64,000 nt of DNA, taken from an uncultured Pelagibacteraceae bacterium (lineage in GTDB: Bacteria > Pseudomonadota > Alphaproteobacteria > Pelagibacterales > AG-422-B15). The notes under the pieces were generated by a model. The model ran no database searches and had not been told where the DNA came from. It saw nothing but the letters and a program-made list of their open reading frames with translations. Numbering within the stretch: the stretch's first letter is position 1; each line of letters starts with the position of its first letter. The stretch lies in assembly GCA_902544525.1 (NCBI GenBank), contig CACCCN010000002.1, positions 143,416 through 207,415 on the forward strand, given 5' to 3'. Both the position numbers and the translations under genes were made by a program. Positions 41,363 through 50,168 of the stretch are shown here, piece by piece.

Positions 41363-42130
41363 ATGATTAATAAAAATAGATATATCATGGCACGAAGTCG
41401 CTCACTCACTATGAGTGATACAAAAGATACTGTTGATCATTTTATCACTGATCGATTTATTGAAATAATATTAGACCATAAAAAAACATTTAATAACGCC
41501 TTAATTATAGGTGATAGAAATAATTTTACTAAAAAAAAGTTAAGTGAAATTGGTATAAGAAATACTACACAAATCGATATTTCTAACGAGGAAGAGTCTA
41601 AAAATTTTTTTATCCTCTCAAATACTGAAGTATTACCAGATCTAGAAGAATACGATTTAATTATTGGACTATCATTAATAAATTTTCTCGAAGATATTCC
41701 GAGCTTTTTGAAACAATTAAAAAATATACTGACTAAAGATGGGCTTTTACTAACAAGCTTTTTTTCAGAAAATAATATTCTTGAACTTAAGGACTTATTT
41801 TCTAGAGTTGAATTAAACATATATGAGGGAATTTCTCAGAGATTCATGCCTATTATAGATATAAGAGAAGTAGGAGACCTAATTAATAATATTGGATTTT
41901 TTGACACAGTAATAACAAGAGAAAAATTAGAATACAAATATGAAAATTTTAATGAAATGGTCTCTCACCTGCGTTTAATGGCTTATACTAATTTTCTTGA
42001 TGTTAAAAATAATAAATTTATTACCAAACATTTCATAAATTCACTAGTTAATGATTTTGAAAAAAATAAAACTAATAGCTTATTCAAACTTAGTTTTGAT
42101 ATTTTAATTATAAACTCATGGAATAAATAA
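41363..42130 (+). CDS. NDUFAF5/BioC-like methyltransferase-fold protein
   Basis: A 255-residue protein resembling the alphaproteobacterial NDUFAF5 relatives: a basic N-terminus (MARSRSLTMSDTKDTVDHFITDRFIEII), then a Rossmann core with LEEYDLIIGLSLINFLEDIPSFLKQLKNIL and GLLLTSFF. The SAM glycine loop is weak (NALIIGDRNNF), so methyl transfer is not assured; the mitochondrial relative hydroxylates a complex I subunit. Likely role is respiratory complex I assembly. Divergent from grxC. Confidence 0.65.
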   Translation: MINKNRYIMARSRSLTMSDTKDTVDHFITDRFIEIILDHKKTFNNALIIGDRNNFTKKKLSEIGIRNTTQIDISNEEESKNFFILSNTEVLPDLEEYDLIIGLSLINFLEDIPSFLKQLKNILTKDGLLLTSFFSENNILELKDLFSRVELNIYEGISQRFMPIIDIREVGDLINNIGFFDTVITREKLEYKYENFNEMVSHLRLMAYTNFLDVKNNKFITKHFINSLVNDFEKNKTNSLFKLSFDILIINSWNK

Positions 42131-42131
42131 A

Positions 42132-42533
42132 TTAAAATTTTTTACTTTTTAAAATTTTTTGGATAATTTTTCTACTTGCTGGCAGCATATTACAATCATT
42201 AAGCATTGCCTTATCTACCCATTTAATTCTTTGCTTTTCCATACCTTTAACTTTTCCTTGCCACTTGTTAGCAAAATAAACTTGCATTGATAGAAAATAG
42301 TTAGGGTATTGATAAAAAATATTCATTAAAAACTGTAGGTTCTTAATTTCTATTTGAACTCCAAGTTCTTCATTTATTTCCCTAACAGCAGCAGCATTGA
42401 ATTGCTCAAAGTTTTTTACTTTGCCACCTGGAAACTCCCAAAAACCTTCCATGAATTTACCACTCGGTCTTTGTGTAATAAGAACTTTTCTTTTATTGGT
42501 TATAATTACACAAGAGCAAAATAAAACTCTCAT
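42132..42533 (-). CDS. mutT: 8-oxo-dGTP diphosphatase (Nudix)
   Basis: A 133-residue Nudix hydrolase. The Nudix box is complete: GGKVKNFEQFNAAAVREINE followed by ELGV. KFMEGFWEFPGGK just before it is the MutT-style substrate region. It removes oxidised GTP from the nucleotide pool. Its start overlaps the argJ stop by 4 bases; argJ-mutT adjacency is common in alphaproteobacteria. Confidence 0.87.
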   Translation of the reverse strand: MRVLFCSCVIITNKRKVLITQRPSGKFMEGFWEFPGGKVKNFEQFNAAAVREINEELGVQIEIKNLQFLMNIFYQYPNYFLSMQVYFANKWQGKVKGMEKQRIKWVDKAMLNDCNMLPASRKIIQKILKSKKF

Positions 42534-43759
42534 GTTTTATAGGAAGCATTAATTCTGACATAATCGTAAGAGTAATCGCAAGTCATCATTTTAGCGGTAC
42601 CTTTGCCTATACCTAAATCAATAGAAATTATTATTTGATCATTTTTCATATAATTTTTAAGCTTTAATTCATTATATGCTGGACTTTGAGTTCCATTTTT
42701 TGCCACTATTTCTCTACCAATTTTGATTTTTAGCTTTTTTTTATTTATTGGCTCTCTTGATTTACCAATTGCCATAACAATTCTTCCCCAATTTGGATCC
42801 TCACCATAGATCGCAGTTTTAACTAAAGGTGATTGGGCTACAGAACGCGCGATGCTTTTTGCAGAATTAGTATTTTTTGCACCACTTACACTTATATTTA
42901 CCAACTTTGTAGCTCCCTCTCCATCTCTTACTATTTGTTCAGATAAATTGCCCATAATAGTTTTTAATTTAAGCACAAAATCTTTTAACTTTCTGTCATT
43001 TTTGTTTTTTATATTTTTATGCTTAGATGCGTTCGTACTTATAAGCATTACAGTATCATTGGTAGATTCATCACCATCAACACTAATAGTATTAAAAGTT
43101 TCCTCGTTTATTTCTGATAAAATAGATTGAAGCACTGATCTATTAATATTTGCGTCAGTAAAAATAAATCCAAGCATAGTGGCCATATTTGGCGCAATCA
43201 TTCCAGAGCCCTTAGCAATACCTTTTATAGTCACTTTTTTGCCATCAATCATTGCGCTAGCTTCACTAACTTTAGGAAAAGTATCAGTTGTCATAATGGC
43301 TTTTGCGGCATTAAGCCAATTTGACTTTTTAGCTTTATCAAATTTTGATACTGCATTAATTATTTTTTTAAATGGAAAAGGTTCTCCAATAACACCTGTA
43401 GAAGCAACAAATATTTTATTAGAAAGAATATCAAATTTTTGACCAATAAAATTAACCAATTTGTGCATAGCTTTTGCTCCTGCATCACCTGTAAATGTAT
43501 TAGCATTTCCAGAGTTTATAATTATTGCTTTGACTTTTCCTTTTTTTAAATTTTTTTCATTCCAATCCAAGGTGATAGATCTTGTTTTTGATTGTGTAAA
43601 AACTTCTGCAATACTAAATTCTTCATCAAATAGAAAAAAAAGAACGTCCAGTCTAGAGTTTTTATATAAATTAGCTGTATAGGTATAAATATTAATACCT
43701 GGAATCGGTCCCATTGATTTTATCTTCTTTGGAGCTAGTGGTGATACTTTATTTTTCAT
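42530..43759 (-). CDS. argJ: Bifunctional ornithine acetyltransferase/N-acetylglutamate synthase
   Basis: A 409-residue ArgJ. AKGSGMIAPNMATMLGFIFTDA contains the autocleavage site between Ala and Thr (MA-TML), which generates the N-terminal nucleophile. NSGNANTFTG, ASTGVIGEPF and GEDPNWGRI are further conserved blocks. It recycles the acetyl group in arginine synthesis. Divergent from secA with 128 bases between. Confidence 0.93.
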   Translation of the reverse strand: MKNKVSPLAPKKIKSMGPIPGINIYTYTANLYKNSRLDVLFFLFDEEFSIAEVFTQSKTRSITLDWNEKNLKKGKVKAIIINSGNANTFTGDAGAKAMHKLVNFIGQKFDILSNKIFVASTGVIGEPFPFKKIINAVSKFDKAKKSNWLNAAKAIMTTDTFPKVSEASAMIDGKKVTIKGIAKGSGMIAPNMATMLGFIFTDANINRSVLQSILSEINEETFNTISVDGDESTNDTVMLISTNASKHKNIKNKNDRKLKDFVLKLKTIMGNLSEQIVRDGEGATKLVNISVSGAKNTNSAKSIARSVAQSPLVKTAIYGEDPNWGRIVMAIGKSREPINKKKLKIKIGREIVAKNGTQSPAYNELKLKNYMKNDQIIISIDLGIGKGTAKMMTCDYSYDYVRINASYKT

Positions 43760-43887
43760 TGTGTCTTTTGGCCTTTTTATTGTTTTTTTTAGCTAATAAC
43801 TCTATGAGCGTTGATTATTTGACAATGTTGTTGCAAGGTTTAAAAGTAATATCATTTTAAACTAATTTAGATTTATACTAAACTATA

Positions 43888-46494
43888 ATGGCAAATTTAT
43901 CCTCTTTTTTAGGCTCAATTTTTAGTCCTTACAATAAAAATAAATTAAAGAAATTTCAGGCCATAGTTAAAGAAATTAATGAAGTAGAAGCTCAATACGA
44001 AGGCAAGAGTCAATCTGAATTAATTCAGATTACTAATAAAATGAAGACTGATTATCAAGATGGTGTTGAATTAGATCAAATGCTTGTTCCAGCGTTTGCA
44101 CTTGTAAGAGAAGCAGCAAAGCAAACTTTAAATCAGAGACATTTTGATGTTCAGCTGTTGGGAGGGTTAGTTCTTCATAACGGTGCCATAGCTGAAATGA
44201 AAACAGGAGAGGGAAAAACATTAGTTTCAACATTACCTGCTTTCCTAAATGCACTTAGTGGTAAAGGTGTACACATAGTTACTGTAAACGAATATTTAGC
44301 TAAAAGAGATTCTGAATGGATGGGGAGAGTTTTTAAATACTTAGGATTATCAGTTGGTTGTATTTCAAATGATGTGAAAACAAATGCTGAAAGAAAAGCA
44401 ATGTATGAGTGTGATATAACCTATGGCACAAATAATGAATTTGGTTTTGATTATTTGCGTGACAATCTAAAGCTTCAAAAAATGCATATGGTACAACGTA
44501 ATCACAACTTTTGTATTGTTGATGAGGTTGATAGTATTTTAATTGATGAGTCAAGAACACCTCTAGTTATTTCAGGCGCTATTGAAGATAAGACAACATT
44601 ATATAAAACTATAGATAGTTTAATTCCTAGCTTGAAACCAGAGGATTATGAAATTGACGAAAAATCTAAATCAATCAGTCTCTCAGAAATAGGCACAGAT
44701 TCTGTTGAAAGGATCCTATCTGGAAAAAGTATTATGAAATCAGACTCACTATATGATGTTGAGAATGTTGCAGTAGTACATCACATCAATCAAGGATTAC
44801 GAGCCCATAAACTTTTTGAAAAAGATACTGATTATATTGTAAAAGATGGTCAAATTATCATTATTGACGAATTTACTGGAAGAATGATGGAGGGAAGACG
44901 TTACGGTGATGGACTACATCAAGCAATAGAAGCAAAAGAGCGGGTTGCTGTTCAAAGCGAAAGTCAAACAGTTGCATCAATTACTTATCAAAATTATTTT
45001 AGGCTATATGACAAGATTTCTGGTATGACTGGAACGGCATTAACTGAAGCAGAAGAATTTGCAGACATTTATGCTCTATCTGTTTTTGATATTCCAACTA
45101 ATCAGCCGGTTACAAGAATAGACCAACAAGATGTTATATATCGGACATCGAATGAAAAATACGATGCTATTGTAAATCAAGTCTTGGATTGTAATAAAAA
45201 AAGTCAACCAGTCTTAATTGGTACAACAAGTATTGAAAAATCTGAAAAAATATCAAAAATTTTAAGTAAACAAAAAATTAAGCACAACGTTTTGAATGCA
45301 AAACATCATGAAAAAGAAGCAGAGATTATTTCAAATGCTGGTTATCCTGGTGCAGTTACTATTGCAACTAACATGGCTGGACGAGGAACAGATATCCAAC
45401 TAGGTGGTAATTTAGAATTTAGCTTGAATAAAAAAAATCAAAATATTGACGAAAATGAATTAATACAAGCAATTAAAAAAAATAAAGAACAGGTAATCGA
45501 CTCTGGTGGTCTTTACGTAATTGGTAGTGAAAGACATGAAAGTAGACGCATCGATAACCAATTAAGGGGTAGATCTGGACGTCAAGGTGATCCAGGTGAA
45601 ACAAAGTTTTTTCTTAGTTTGGAAGATGACTTAATGAGAATTTTTGGGTCTGATAAGATGGATGGAATGCTAAAATCATTAGGTTTATCGGAAGGTGAGT
45701 CTATTCAACATTCTTGGATAACAAAAGCATTAGAGCGTGCGCAAAAAAAGGTTGAGGGTAGAAACTTCGATATAAGAAAAACATTATTAAAATTTGATGA
45801 TGTATTAAACGATCAAAGAAAGAATATTTTTGAACAACGTCTTGACTTAATGGATACGGAAGAAATTACCGAAACTATTAATGAAATGCAGTATGATACT
45901 ATCGATGAATTTTTAGATGAACATATACCTAAAGATTCCTATGTAGATCAATGGAATATTGATGGTTTAGAAGGTGATATTAAGAATTATCTTGCAGGTA
46001 TTTCAAATATTAAAACACTTGCTGAACAAGATGGATTTGATAAGGAGCAACTAAGGGAACACTTGTATGGTTTAGTTAGAAAAAAATCTTCTAAAAGAGC
46101 AGAAGGTCATTCAAAAGAATCAGTAGAAAATTTAGAGAGAATGGTTTTGTTGAGAATTTTGGATGATAAATGGAAAGATCATATTAATAATCTTGAGCAA
46201 CTTAGACAAACTATTGGACTTAGGGGCTACGGACAAAGAGATCCTCTCAATGAATATAAAAATGAGTCATTTGCATTATTCGAAGGTCTATTAACAAATT
46301 TAAAAACCGATGTAACAAAAACCTTTTCAAGGATAGTCATCAAAGAGTCAAGCGAGGTGAATAATAGTGAAGAGAATTTTATTGAAGGTCCAAGTCAGGA
46401 ACAAAAGCTTCAAAAGAAAGAAAAGGTGCCTAGGAATGCTCCTTGCCCGTGTGGTTCAGGCAAAAAATTCAAACATTGTTGCGGTAAAATTTAA
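43888..46494 (+). CDS. secA: Preprotein translocase ATPase
   Basis: An 868-residue SecA. AEMKTGEGKTLVSTLPAF is Walker A, FCIVDEVDSILIDESRTPL the DEVD box, and TNMAGRGTDIQLGGN plus QLRGRSGRQGDPGETKFFLS the second nucleotide-binding fold. The C-terminus ends in the zinc motif PCPCGSGKKFKHCCG for SecB/ribosome contact. It drives proteins through SecYEG. Length is within the usual range. Confidence 0.96.
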   Translation: MANLSSFLGSIFSPYNKNKLKKFQAIVKEINEVEAQYEGKSQSELIQITNKMKTDYQDGVELDQMLVPAFALVREAAKQTLNQRHFDVQLLGGLVLHNGAIAEMKTGEGKTLVSTLPAFLNALSGKGVHIVTVNEYLAKRDSEWMGRVFKYLGLSVGCISNDVKTNAERKAMYECDITYGTNNEFGFDYLRDNLKLQKMHMVQRNHNFCIVDEVDSILIDESRTPLVISGAIEDKTTLYKTIDSLIPSLKPEDYEIDEKSKSISLSEIGTDSVERILSGKSIMKSDSLYDVENVAVVHHINQGLRAHKLFEKDTDYIVKDGQIIIIDEFTGRMMEGRRYGDGLHQAIEAKERVAVQSESQTVASITYQNYFRLYDKISGMTGTALTEAEEFADIYALSVFDIPTNQPVTRIDQQDVIYRTSNEKYDAIVNQVLDCNKKSQPVLIGTTSIEKSEKISKILSKQKIKHNVLNAKHHEKEAEIISNAGYPGAVTIATNMAGRGTDIQLGGNLEFSLNKKNQNIDENELIQAIKKNKEQVIDSGGLYVIGSERHESRRIDNQLRGRSGRQGDPGETKFFLSLEDDLMRIFGSDKMDGMLKSLGLSEGESIQHSWITKALERAQKKVEGRNFDIRKTLLKFDDVLNDQRKNIFEQRLDLMDTEEITETINEMQYDTIDEFLDEHIPKDSYVDQWNIDGLEGDIKNYLAGISNIKTLAEQDGFDKEQLREHLYGLVRKKSSKRAEGHSKESVENLERMVLLRILDDKWKDHINNLEQLRQTIGLRGYGQRDPLNEYKNESFALFEGLLTNLKTDVTKTFSRIVIKESSEVNNSEENFIEGPSQEQKLQKKEKVPRNAPCPCGSGKKFKHCCGKI

Positions 46495-46509
46495 TTAATG
46501 ACTAAAACA

Positions 46510-46580
46510 TTATCTCGGGATACCTAAAAAGATTTAGTGAGCATAGCATTAATTGCTATGATTATAATAACCCGAGATAA
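46510..46580. other. Three-way-junction RNA/DNA element between secA and csp
   Basis: A perfect 10-bp inverted pair TTATCTCGGG / CCCGAGATAA (46510-46519 and 46571-46580) encloses two internal perfect hairpins: CTAAA-AAGA-TTTAG (46524-46537) and CATAGCA-TTAAT-TGCTATG (46542-46560). The genes on either side converge on it. No long T run follows on either strand, so it is not a textbook terminator; it may protect 3' ends, act as a bidirectional terminator or be a small RNA. Confidence 0.6.
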
Positions 46581-46596
46581 ATAATAAGCTTATTGA

Positions 46597-46803
46597 CTAT
46601 TCAACAACACTTAAGTTTACGGCAGATTCTTTACCTTTATTCTCTGCCATTTCATATTCTACTTTTTGGCCTTCATCTAGTCCACTAAGACCAGCTTTTT
46701 CAAGAGCTGAAATATGAACGAATACATCCTTGTCGCCACCTTCAGGTGCGATAAAGCCATATCCTTTTTTAGTGTTGAACCACTTAACAGTACCTATTGC
46801 CAT
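46597..46803 (-). CDS. Cold-shock domain protein
   Basis: A 68-residue CspA-family protein. [23 protein letters not shown] contains RNP1 (KGYGFI) and DVFVHISAL contains RNP2. It binds single-stranded nucleic acid and melts RNA structure. AAAGGA lies 7 bases before the ATG. The leader carries a hairpin (46833-46859) suitable for thermo-regulation. Confidence 0.93.
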   Translation of the reverse strand: MAIGTVKWFNTKKGYGFIAPEGGDKDVFVHISALEKAGLSGLDEGQKVEYEMAENKGKESAVNLSVVE

Positions 46804-46832
46804 TATTTATTCCTTTATTTTTATTTATTAGT

Positions 46833-46870
46833 GTCTCATTAGCCACACAGCTAAGAGACTTTTAATTATA
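46833..46870 (-). promoter_or_regulatory. csp promoter -10 and 5' leader hairpin
   Basis: On the minus strand TATAAT (46870-46865) is followed directly by GTCTCTTAGC-tgtgtg-GCTAATGAGAC, a hairpin with one bulged base, about 30 bases before the start codon. The hairpin would sit at the very 5' end of the mRNA. No clear -35 is seen at the right distance. Confidence 0.5.
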
Positions 46871-47059
46871 AAATTGATACCAATAGAAAAATTAATCAAA
46901 TAGAGAATAAAAAAAAGGATTAAGATTATAGAAATAATTTTGCCTTTTATTAGGTTCTGCTAAATATGTAAAATTTTTTTCTCCAGAGGAACAAAATTAA
47001 TAATCAATTGCAGTTATATAATTGATAAACAAAAATAGCAATTTTTTAAAATAATATAA

Positions 47060-48007
47060 TTAATTGTTTTTGTTTAGATTTAGAAAGGTAAATACGTTTT
47101 CTGAGTTATTTTTCCACCAATTAAGGCCCATTTTCTTAATATTTTCTAAGTTTTTTTCTGAATAATCATCTAAATTCCAATTTATATTTTCAGCTGCAGA
47201 ATTTATTCTTAAATAATCTTTACCAATTAAATCTTTTAATATTTCATGATCGGCATGTGACTCTAGCAATATTCCTAATATATCATTAGCTAACCAACCA
47301 AAAGGTCCCCAGGTTGAACTATCTTCACCGCTTAAATTTTTTACATGCATGCCCGTGCCCACGCTAAAGACTTTTATTTTTTCTGTTTCAAAATATTTCC
47401 TTGCTTCATTATAGCCAACTAGACATGGATTATTTGCAACAACTCCACCATCTATTAACCATGAACCATCTTCAACTTGTACTGTAGGATAATATAAGGG
47501 AGCTGCTGAAGTAGCATTAATAGCACTTATGACTCTTATGTTCCTGTCATTATAACTGGAAAGTACTCTCGGTTTTCTATCTTCAACATCATAACTCAAT
47601 ACTGCAATAGGTTTTTCGCTATCACTTATAAGTTTATTTCCAAAATATCTCTCTAATAACTCTGTTCTAGACTCATTATTATATTTAGGCTTGGTTGTTA
47701 AAAAAAAATTTTTTGTCCAAAACGACCCCTTCATGCTCATCGCTAAATTATCTTGAGACCAAAAATCCTCTAGGTCATTCGCACTTGTTTTATTAATGAC
47801 TAAGTGCATAGCACTTAAACCACCAGCACTCGTACCAATAAAAAAATCAAATAAGTCAAAAATTTTTTTACCACTTATCTTCTCTAACTCTTTAAGAAAT
47901 ATAACAGTAGCCAGCCCACGAACACCGCCTCCATCTAGAGATAAAACTAGTTTATGGTCATCTTCTAATTTCTTAGATTTAAATAAGTTTAGTAATTCTT
48001 TTAACAT
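47060..48007 (-). CDS. Patatin-like phospholipase
   Basis: A 315-residue acyl hydrolase. VLSLDGGGVRGLATVIFL is the oxyanion Gly-rich loop, FIGTSAGGLSAM the GxSxG nucleophile elbow, and WLIDGGVVANNP the catalytic Asp in DGG. No signal peptide. It hydrolyses lipid acyl esters, probably at the inner membrane face. CapV effectors of CBASS share this fold, but no cyclase or sensor gene lies nearby, so a housekeeping lipid role is more likely. Divergent from azlC by 52 bases. Confidence 0.85.
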   Translation of the reverse strand: MLKELLNLFKSKKLEDDHKLVLSLDGGGVRGLATVIFLKELEKISGKKIFDLFDFFIGTSAGGLSAMHLVINKTSANDLEDFWSQDNLAMSMKGSFWTKNFFLTTKPKYNNESRTELLERYFGNKLISDSEKPIAVLSYDVEDRKPRVLSSYNDRNIRVISAINATSAAPLYYPTVQVEDGSWLIDGGVVANNPCLVGYNEARKYFETEKIKVFSVGTGMHVKNLSGEDSSTWGPFGWLANDILGILLESHADHEILKDLIGKDYLRINSAAENINWNLDDYSEKNLENIKKMGLNWWKNNSENVFTFLNLNKNN

Positions 48008-48059
48008 GATATAATTCTAACTTGATTAATTTAATAATTTTATAAAAAAACTTCACATT

Positions 48060-48761
48060 ATGGCAACTAAATCCAGCGAACTTTTTAGGGGTGCAAAAGA
48101 TATTTTACCTCATCACTTGGGAGTTTTTCCGTTTGGGCTTGTCTTTGGCGTTTTAGCTATTGCAAGTGGTCTTTCCCCACTTGAAGCAATATTAATGTCT
48201 TCAATTGTTTTTGGTGGTGCAAGTCAAATCGTTTTTGTGCAATTATGGTCAGCAGGAGTTCCGCCATTTATTGTTGGAACTTCTGTAAGTATCGTTAATT
48301 TAAGACACGTTTTGTACAGCGCATCTTTATCTCAATATATAAAAAATTTACCTTTAGTATGGAGATTAATATTAGCTTACTTTCTAACAGATCAAACTTA
48401 TGCCAATGGATTAAATCATTATCGATCCAATCAACTATCAAAGTATGATCATTATTATTTTCTTGGAAGTGGTTTAGCTCTATGGTCAGGATGGCAGATT
48501 GCTACAATTTTTGGTGTCTTGGGAGCAACTATTATTCCCAGTGAATGGTCTTTAACTTTTGCTATATCGTTAACTTTTATAGCAATTGTAGCACCAATGA
48601 TAAAAAGATTTTCAGATGTTGCTGCATGTATAACTACAGGAATTTTGGCTATCATTTTGCAACCTTTGCCATGGAAGTTATGGCTTATTGCTGCTGGCTT
48701 TGGTGGTATTCTTATAGGTTGGTTTATAAATTATTTAATGAAAGAGGGTAAAAATAAATGA
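48060..48761 (+). CDS. azlC: AzlC-family amino-acid exporter, large subunit
   Basis: A 233-residue membrane protein. GVFPFGLVFGVLAIASGLSP and SSIVFGGASQIVFVQLW are the AzlC signature, followed by SIVNLRHVLYSASLSQY and further membrane spans. With AzlD it exports branched-chain amino acids. Stop overlaps the azlD start by 4 bases. Confidence 0.88.
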   Translation: MATKSSELFRGAKDILPHHLGVFPFGLVFGVLAIASGLSPLEAILMSSIVFGGASQIVFVQLWSAGVPPFIVGTSVSIVNLRHVLYSASLSQYIKNLPLVWRLILAYFLTDQTYANGLNHYRSNQLSKYDHYYFLGSGLALWSGWQIATIFGVLGATIIPSEWSLTFAISLTFIAIVAPMIKRFSDVAACITTGILAIILQPLPWKLWLIAAGFGGILIGWFINYLMKEGKNK

Positions 48762-49072
48762 TTTGGCTTATTATGATATACGCCGGTTTTTTAACTTACC
48801 TCACGAGATTTTCTATGTTCAGCAAATCATTCGCACGTTGGTTGCCTGGCTGGATTGAAACTCCATTATATTATGTGCCTATCACAATGCTTACTGCAAT
48901 AATAGTTCCTGAGGTTCTGTTAATAGAAGGCTCTCTAAATTTTTCTCTATCTGAAAATTTACGTTTAATAGCCGCAAGTTTTGCGATTGTAGTAGCGCTT
49001 ATAACGAGAAGTGTTTTTATAACAATTTTATCGGGATTGATTTGTTTGTGGATTTTACAATGGCTATTTTAA
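48758..49072 (+). CDS. azlD: AzlD-family small subunit
   Basis: A 104-residue protein with three to four membrane segments. TYLTRFSMFSKSFARWLPGWIE and YYVPITMLTAIIVPEVL are AzlD features. It partners the preceding AzlC, to which it is translationally coupled. Confidence 0.87.
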   Translation: MIWLIMIYAGFLTYLTRFSMFSKSFARWLPGWIETPLYYVPITMLTAIIVPEVLLIEGSLNFSLSENLRLIAASFAIVVALITRSVFITILSGLICLWILQWLF

Positions 49073-49116
49073 CAAATTTATGGACAAAATTTGAATTTAC
49101 ATTAGTTATTTAGAAT

Positions 49117-49509
49117 ATGAATGAAACAACCGAATATACTTTCTTAGGCCAGAGAATGGAAAATATCTCTATAATATATGGAGTTTTTCTAATTTTATGG
49201 GGGACAGGTGTAAGTTACTTAAGCTCAAGTGACTCAATTACTTCTTATATTCCATCTATGTTTGGAGTGCCTATATTAATCTTGGGAATACTAACAATTA
49301 TGTTTCCTAGTAGAAAAAAATTGCTAATGCATATAGTGGTTTCTCTTGGGTTAATAGTATTTTTAGGAGGGCTTGATTTTTTTAGAAGTTTTGGGAATCT
49401 ATTTGACAATTACTGGGCAGATAGTTCTAAGCTCATGATGTTGATCACTGGATTTGTCTTTACCTACCTGTGTGTAAAATCTTTTATCTTCGCTAGAAAA
49501 AATCGATAA
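49117..49509 (+). CDS. Small four-span membrane protein of unknown function
   Basis: A 130-residue protein with four hydrophobic segments (about 17-34, 44-62, 69-88 and 107-125). A short polar N-terminus precedes GQRMENISIIYGVFLILWG, and PSRKKLLMHIVVSLGLIVFLGGLDFFR connects the middle spans. No family recognised. It follows azlD by 44 bases and may share its transcript. Confidence 0.65.
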   Translation: MNETTEYTFLGQRMENISIIYGVFLILWGTGVSYLSSSDSITSYIPSMFGVPILILGILTIMFPSRKKLLMHIVVSLGLIVFLGGLDFFRSFGNLFDNYWADSSKLMMLITGFVFTYLCVKSFIFARKNR

Positions 49510-50163
49510 TTAAGCTTTATTCGTAACAATAGGCTTCTTCCTATTTGGATAGCAAGTAGAACAAATCTTACATTCAAGTCCATAACAGCTTCTTGCTTGA
49601 CAGTACTCTCTGCCGTAAAAAATAATTTGTAAGTGAAGTTTATTCCATGATTGCCTCGGAAATAGTTTCTTTAAGTCTTTTTCAGTTTCAACAACATTTT
49701 TACCGCTTGTCAAACCCCATCTTTGGGCAAGCCTATGAATATGTGTATCTACAGGAAAAGCAGGATGGCCAAACCCTTGTGACATAACAACACTTGCAGT
49801 TTTATGTCCAACTCCGGGAAGCTTTTCTAATTCAACAAAATCTTCAGGCACCTGCCCTTTAAATTTTTCTATTAAAATTCGTGATAGGTCATAGATTGAT
49901 TTAGATTTTTTTGGCCCTAATCCACATGGCTTTATAATCTTATAAATTGTATTTAACGGAATTTTTTTCATTTGATGAGCATTATTTGCTTTTTTAAAAA
50001 GTAAGGGTGTTACTTGATTAACCCGTTCATCCGTACACTGTGCACTCAATAAAACTGCAATAAGCAATTCAAACTTATTTTTATGATTTAGTGGTACAGG
50101 GATTTTTGGATAAATTTGATTCAATTTTTTATGAATAAAGGCAACCCGGTCTGCTTTTTTCAT
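49510..50163 (-). CDS. nth: Endonuclease III
   Basis: A 217-residue HhH-GPD DNA glycosylase/AP lyase. LEKLPGVGHKTASVVMS is the helix-hairpin-helix with the catalytic Lys, and FPVDTHIHRLAQRWGL carries the catalytic Asp. The C-terminal cysteines read YCQARSCYGLECKICSTC, i.e. five Cys with spacing unlike the standard C-x6-C-x2-C-x5-C of the 4Fe-4S loop. It removes oxidised pyrimidines. Confidence 0.9.
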   Translation of the reverse strand: MKKADRVAFIHKKLNQIYPKIPVPLNHKNKFELLIAVLLSAQCTDERVNQVTPLLFKKANNAHQMKKIPLNTIYKIIKPCGLGPKKSKSIYDLSRILIEKFKGQVPEDFVELEKLPGVGHKTASVVMSQGFGHPAFPVDTHIHRLAQRWGLTSGKNVVETEKDLKKLFPRQSWNKLHLQIIFYGREYCQARSCYGLECKICSTCYPNRKKPIVTNKA

Positions 50164-50168
50164 TATTT

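Noticed and set aside
47060-48007. Patatin gene considered as a CBASS-type (CapV) defence effector
   Set aside because: No cyclic-nucleotide synthase or accessory gene is nearby; neighbours are cold-shock and amino-acid export genes.
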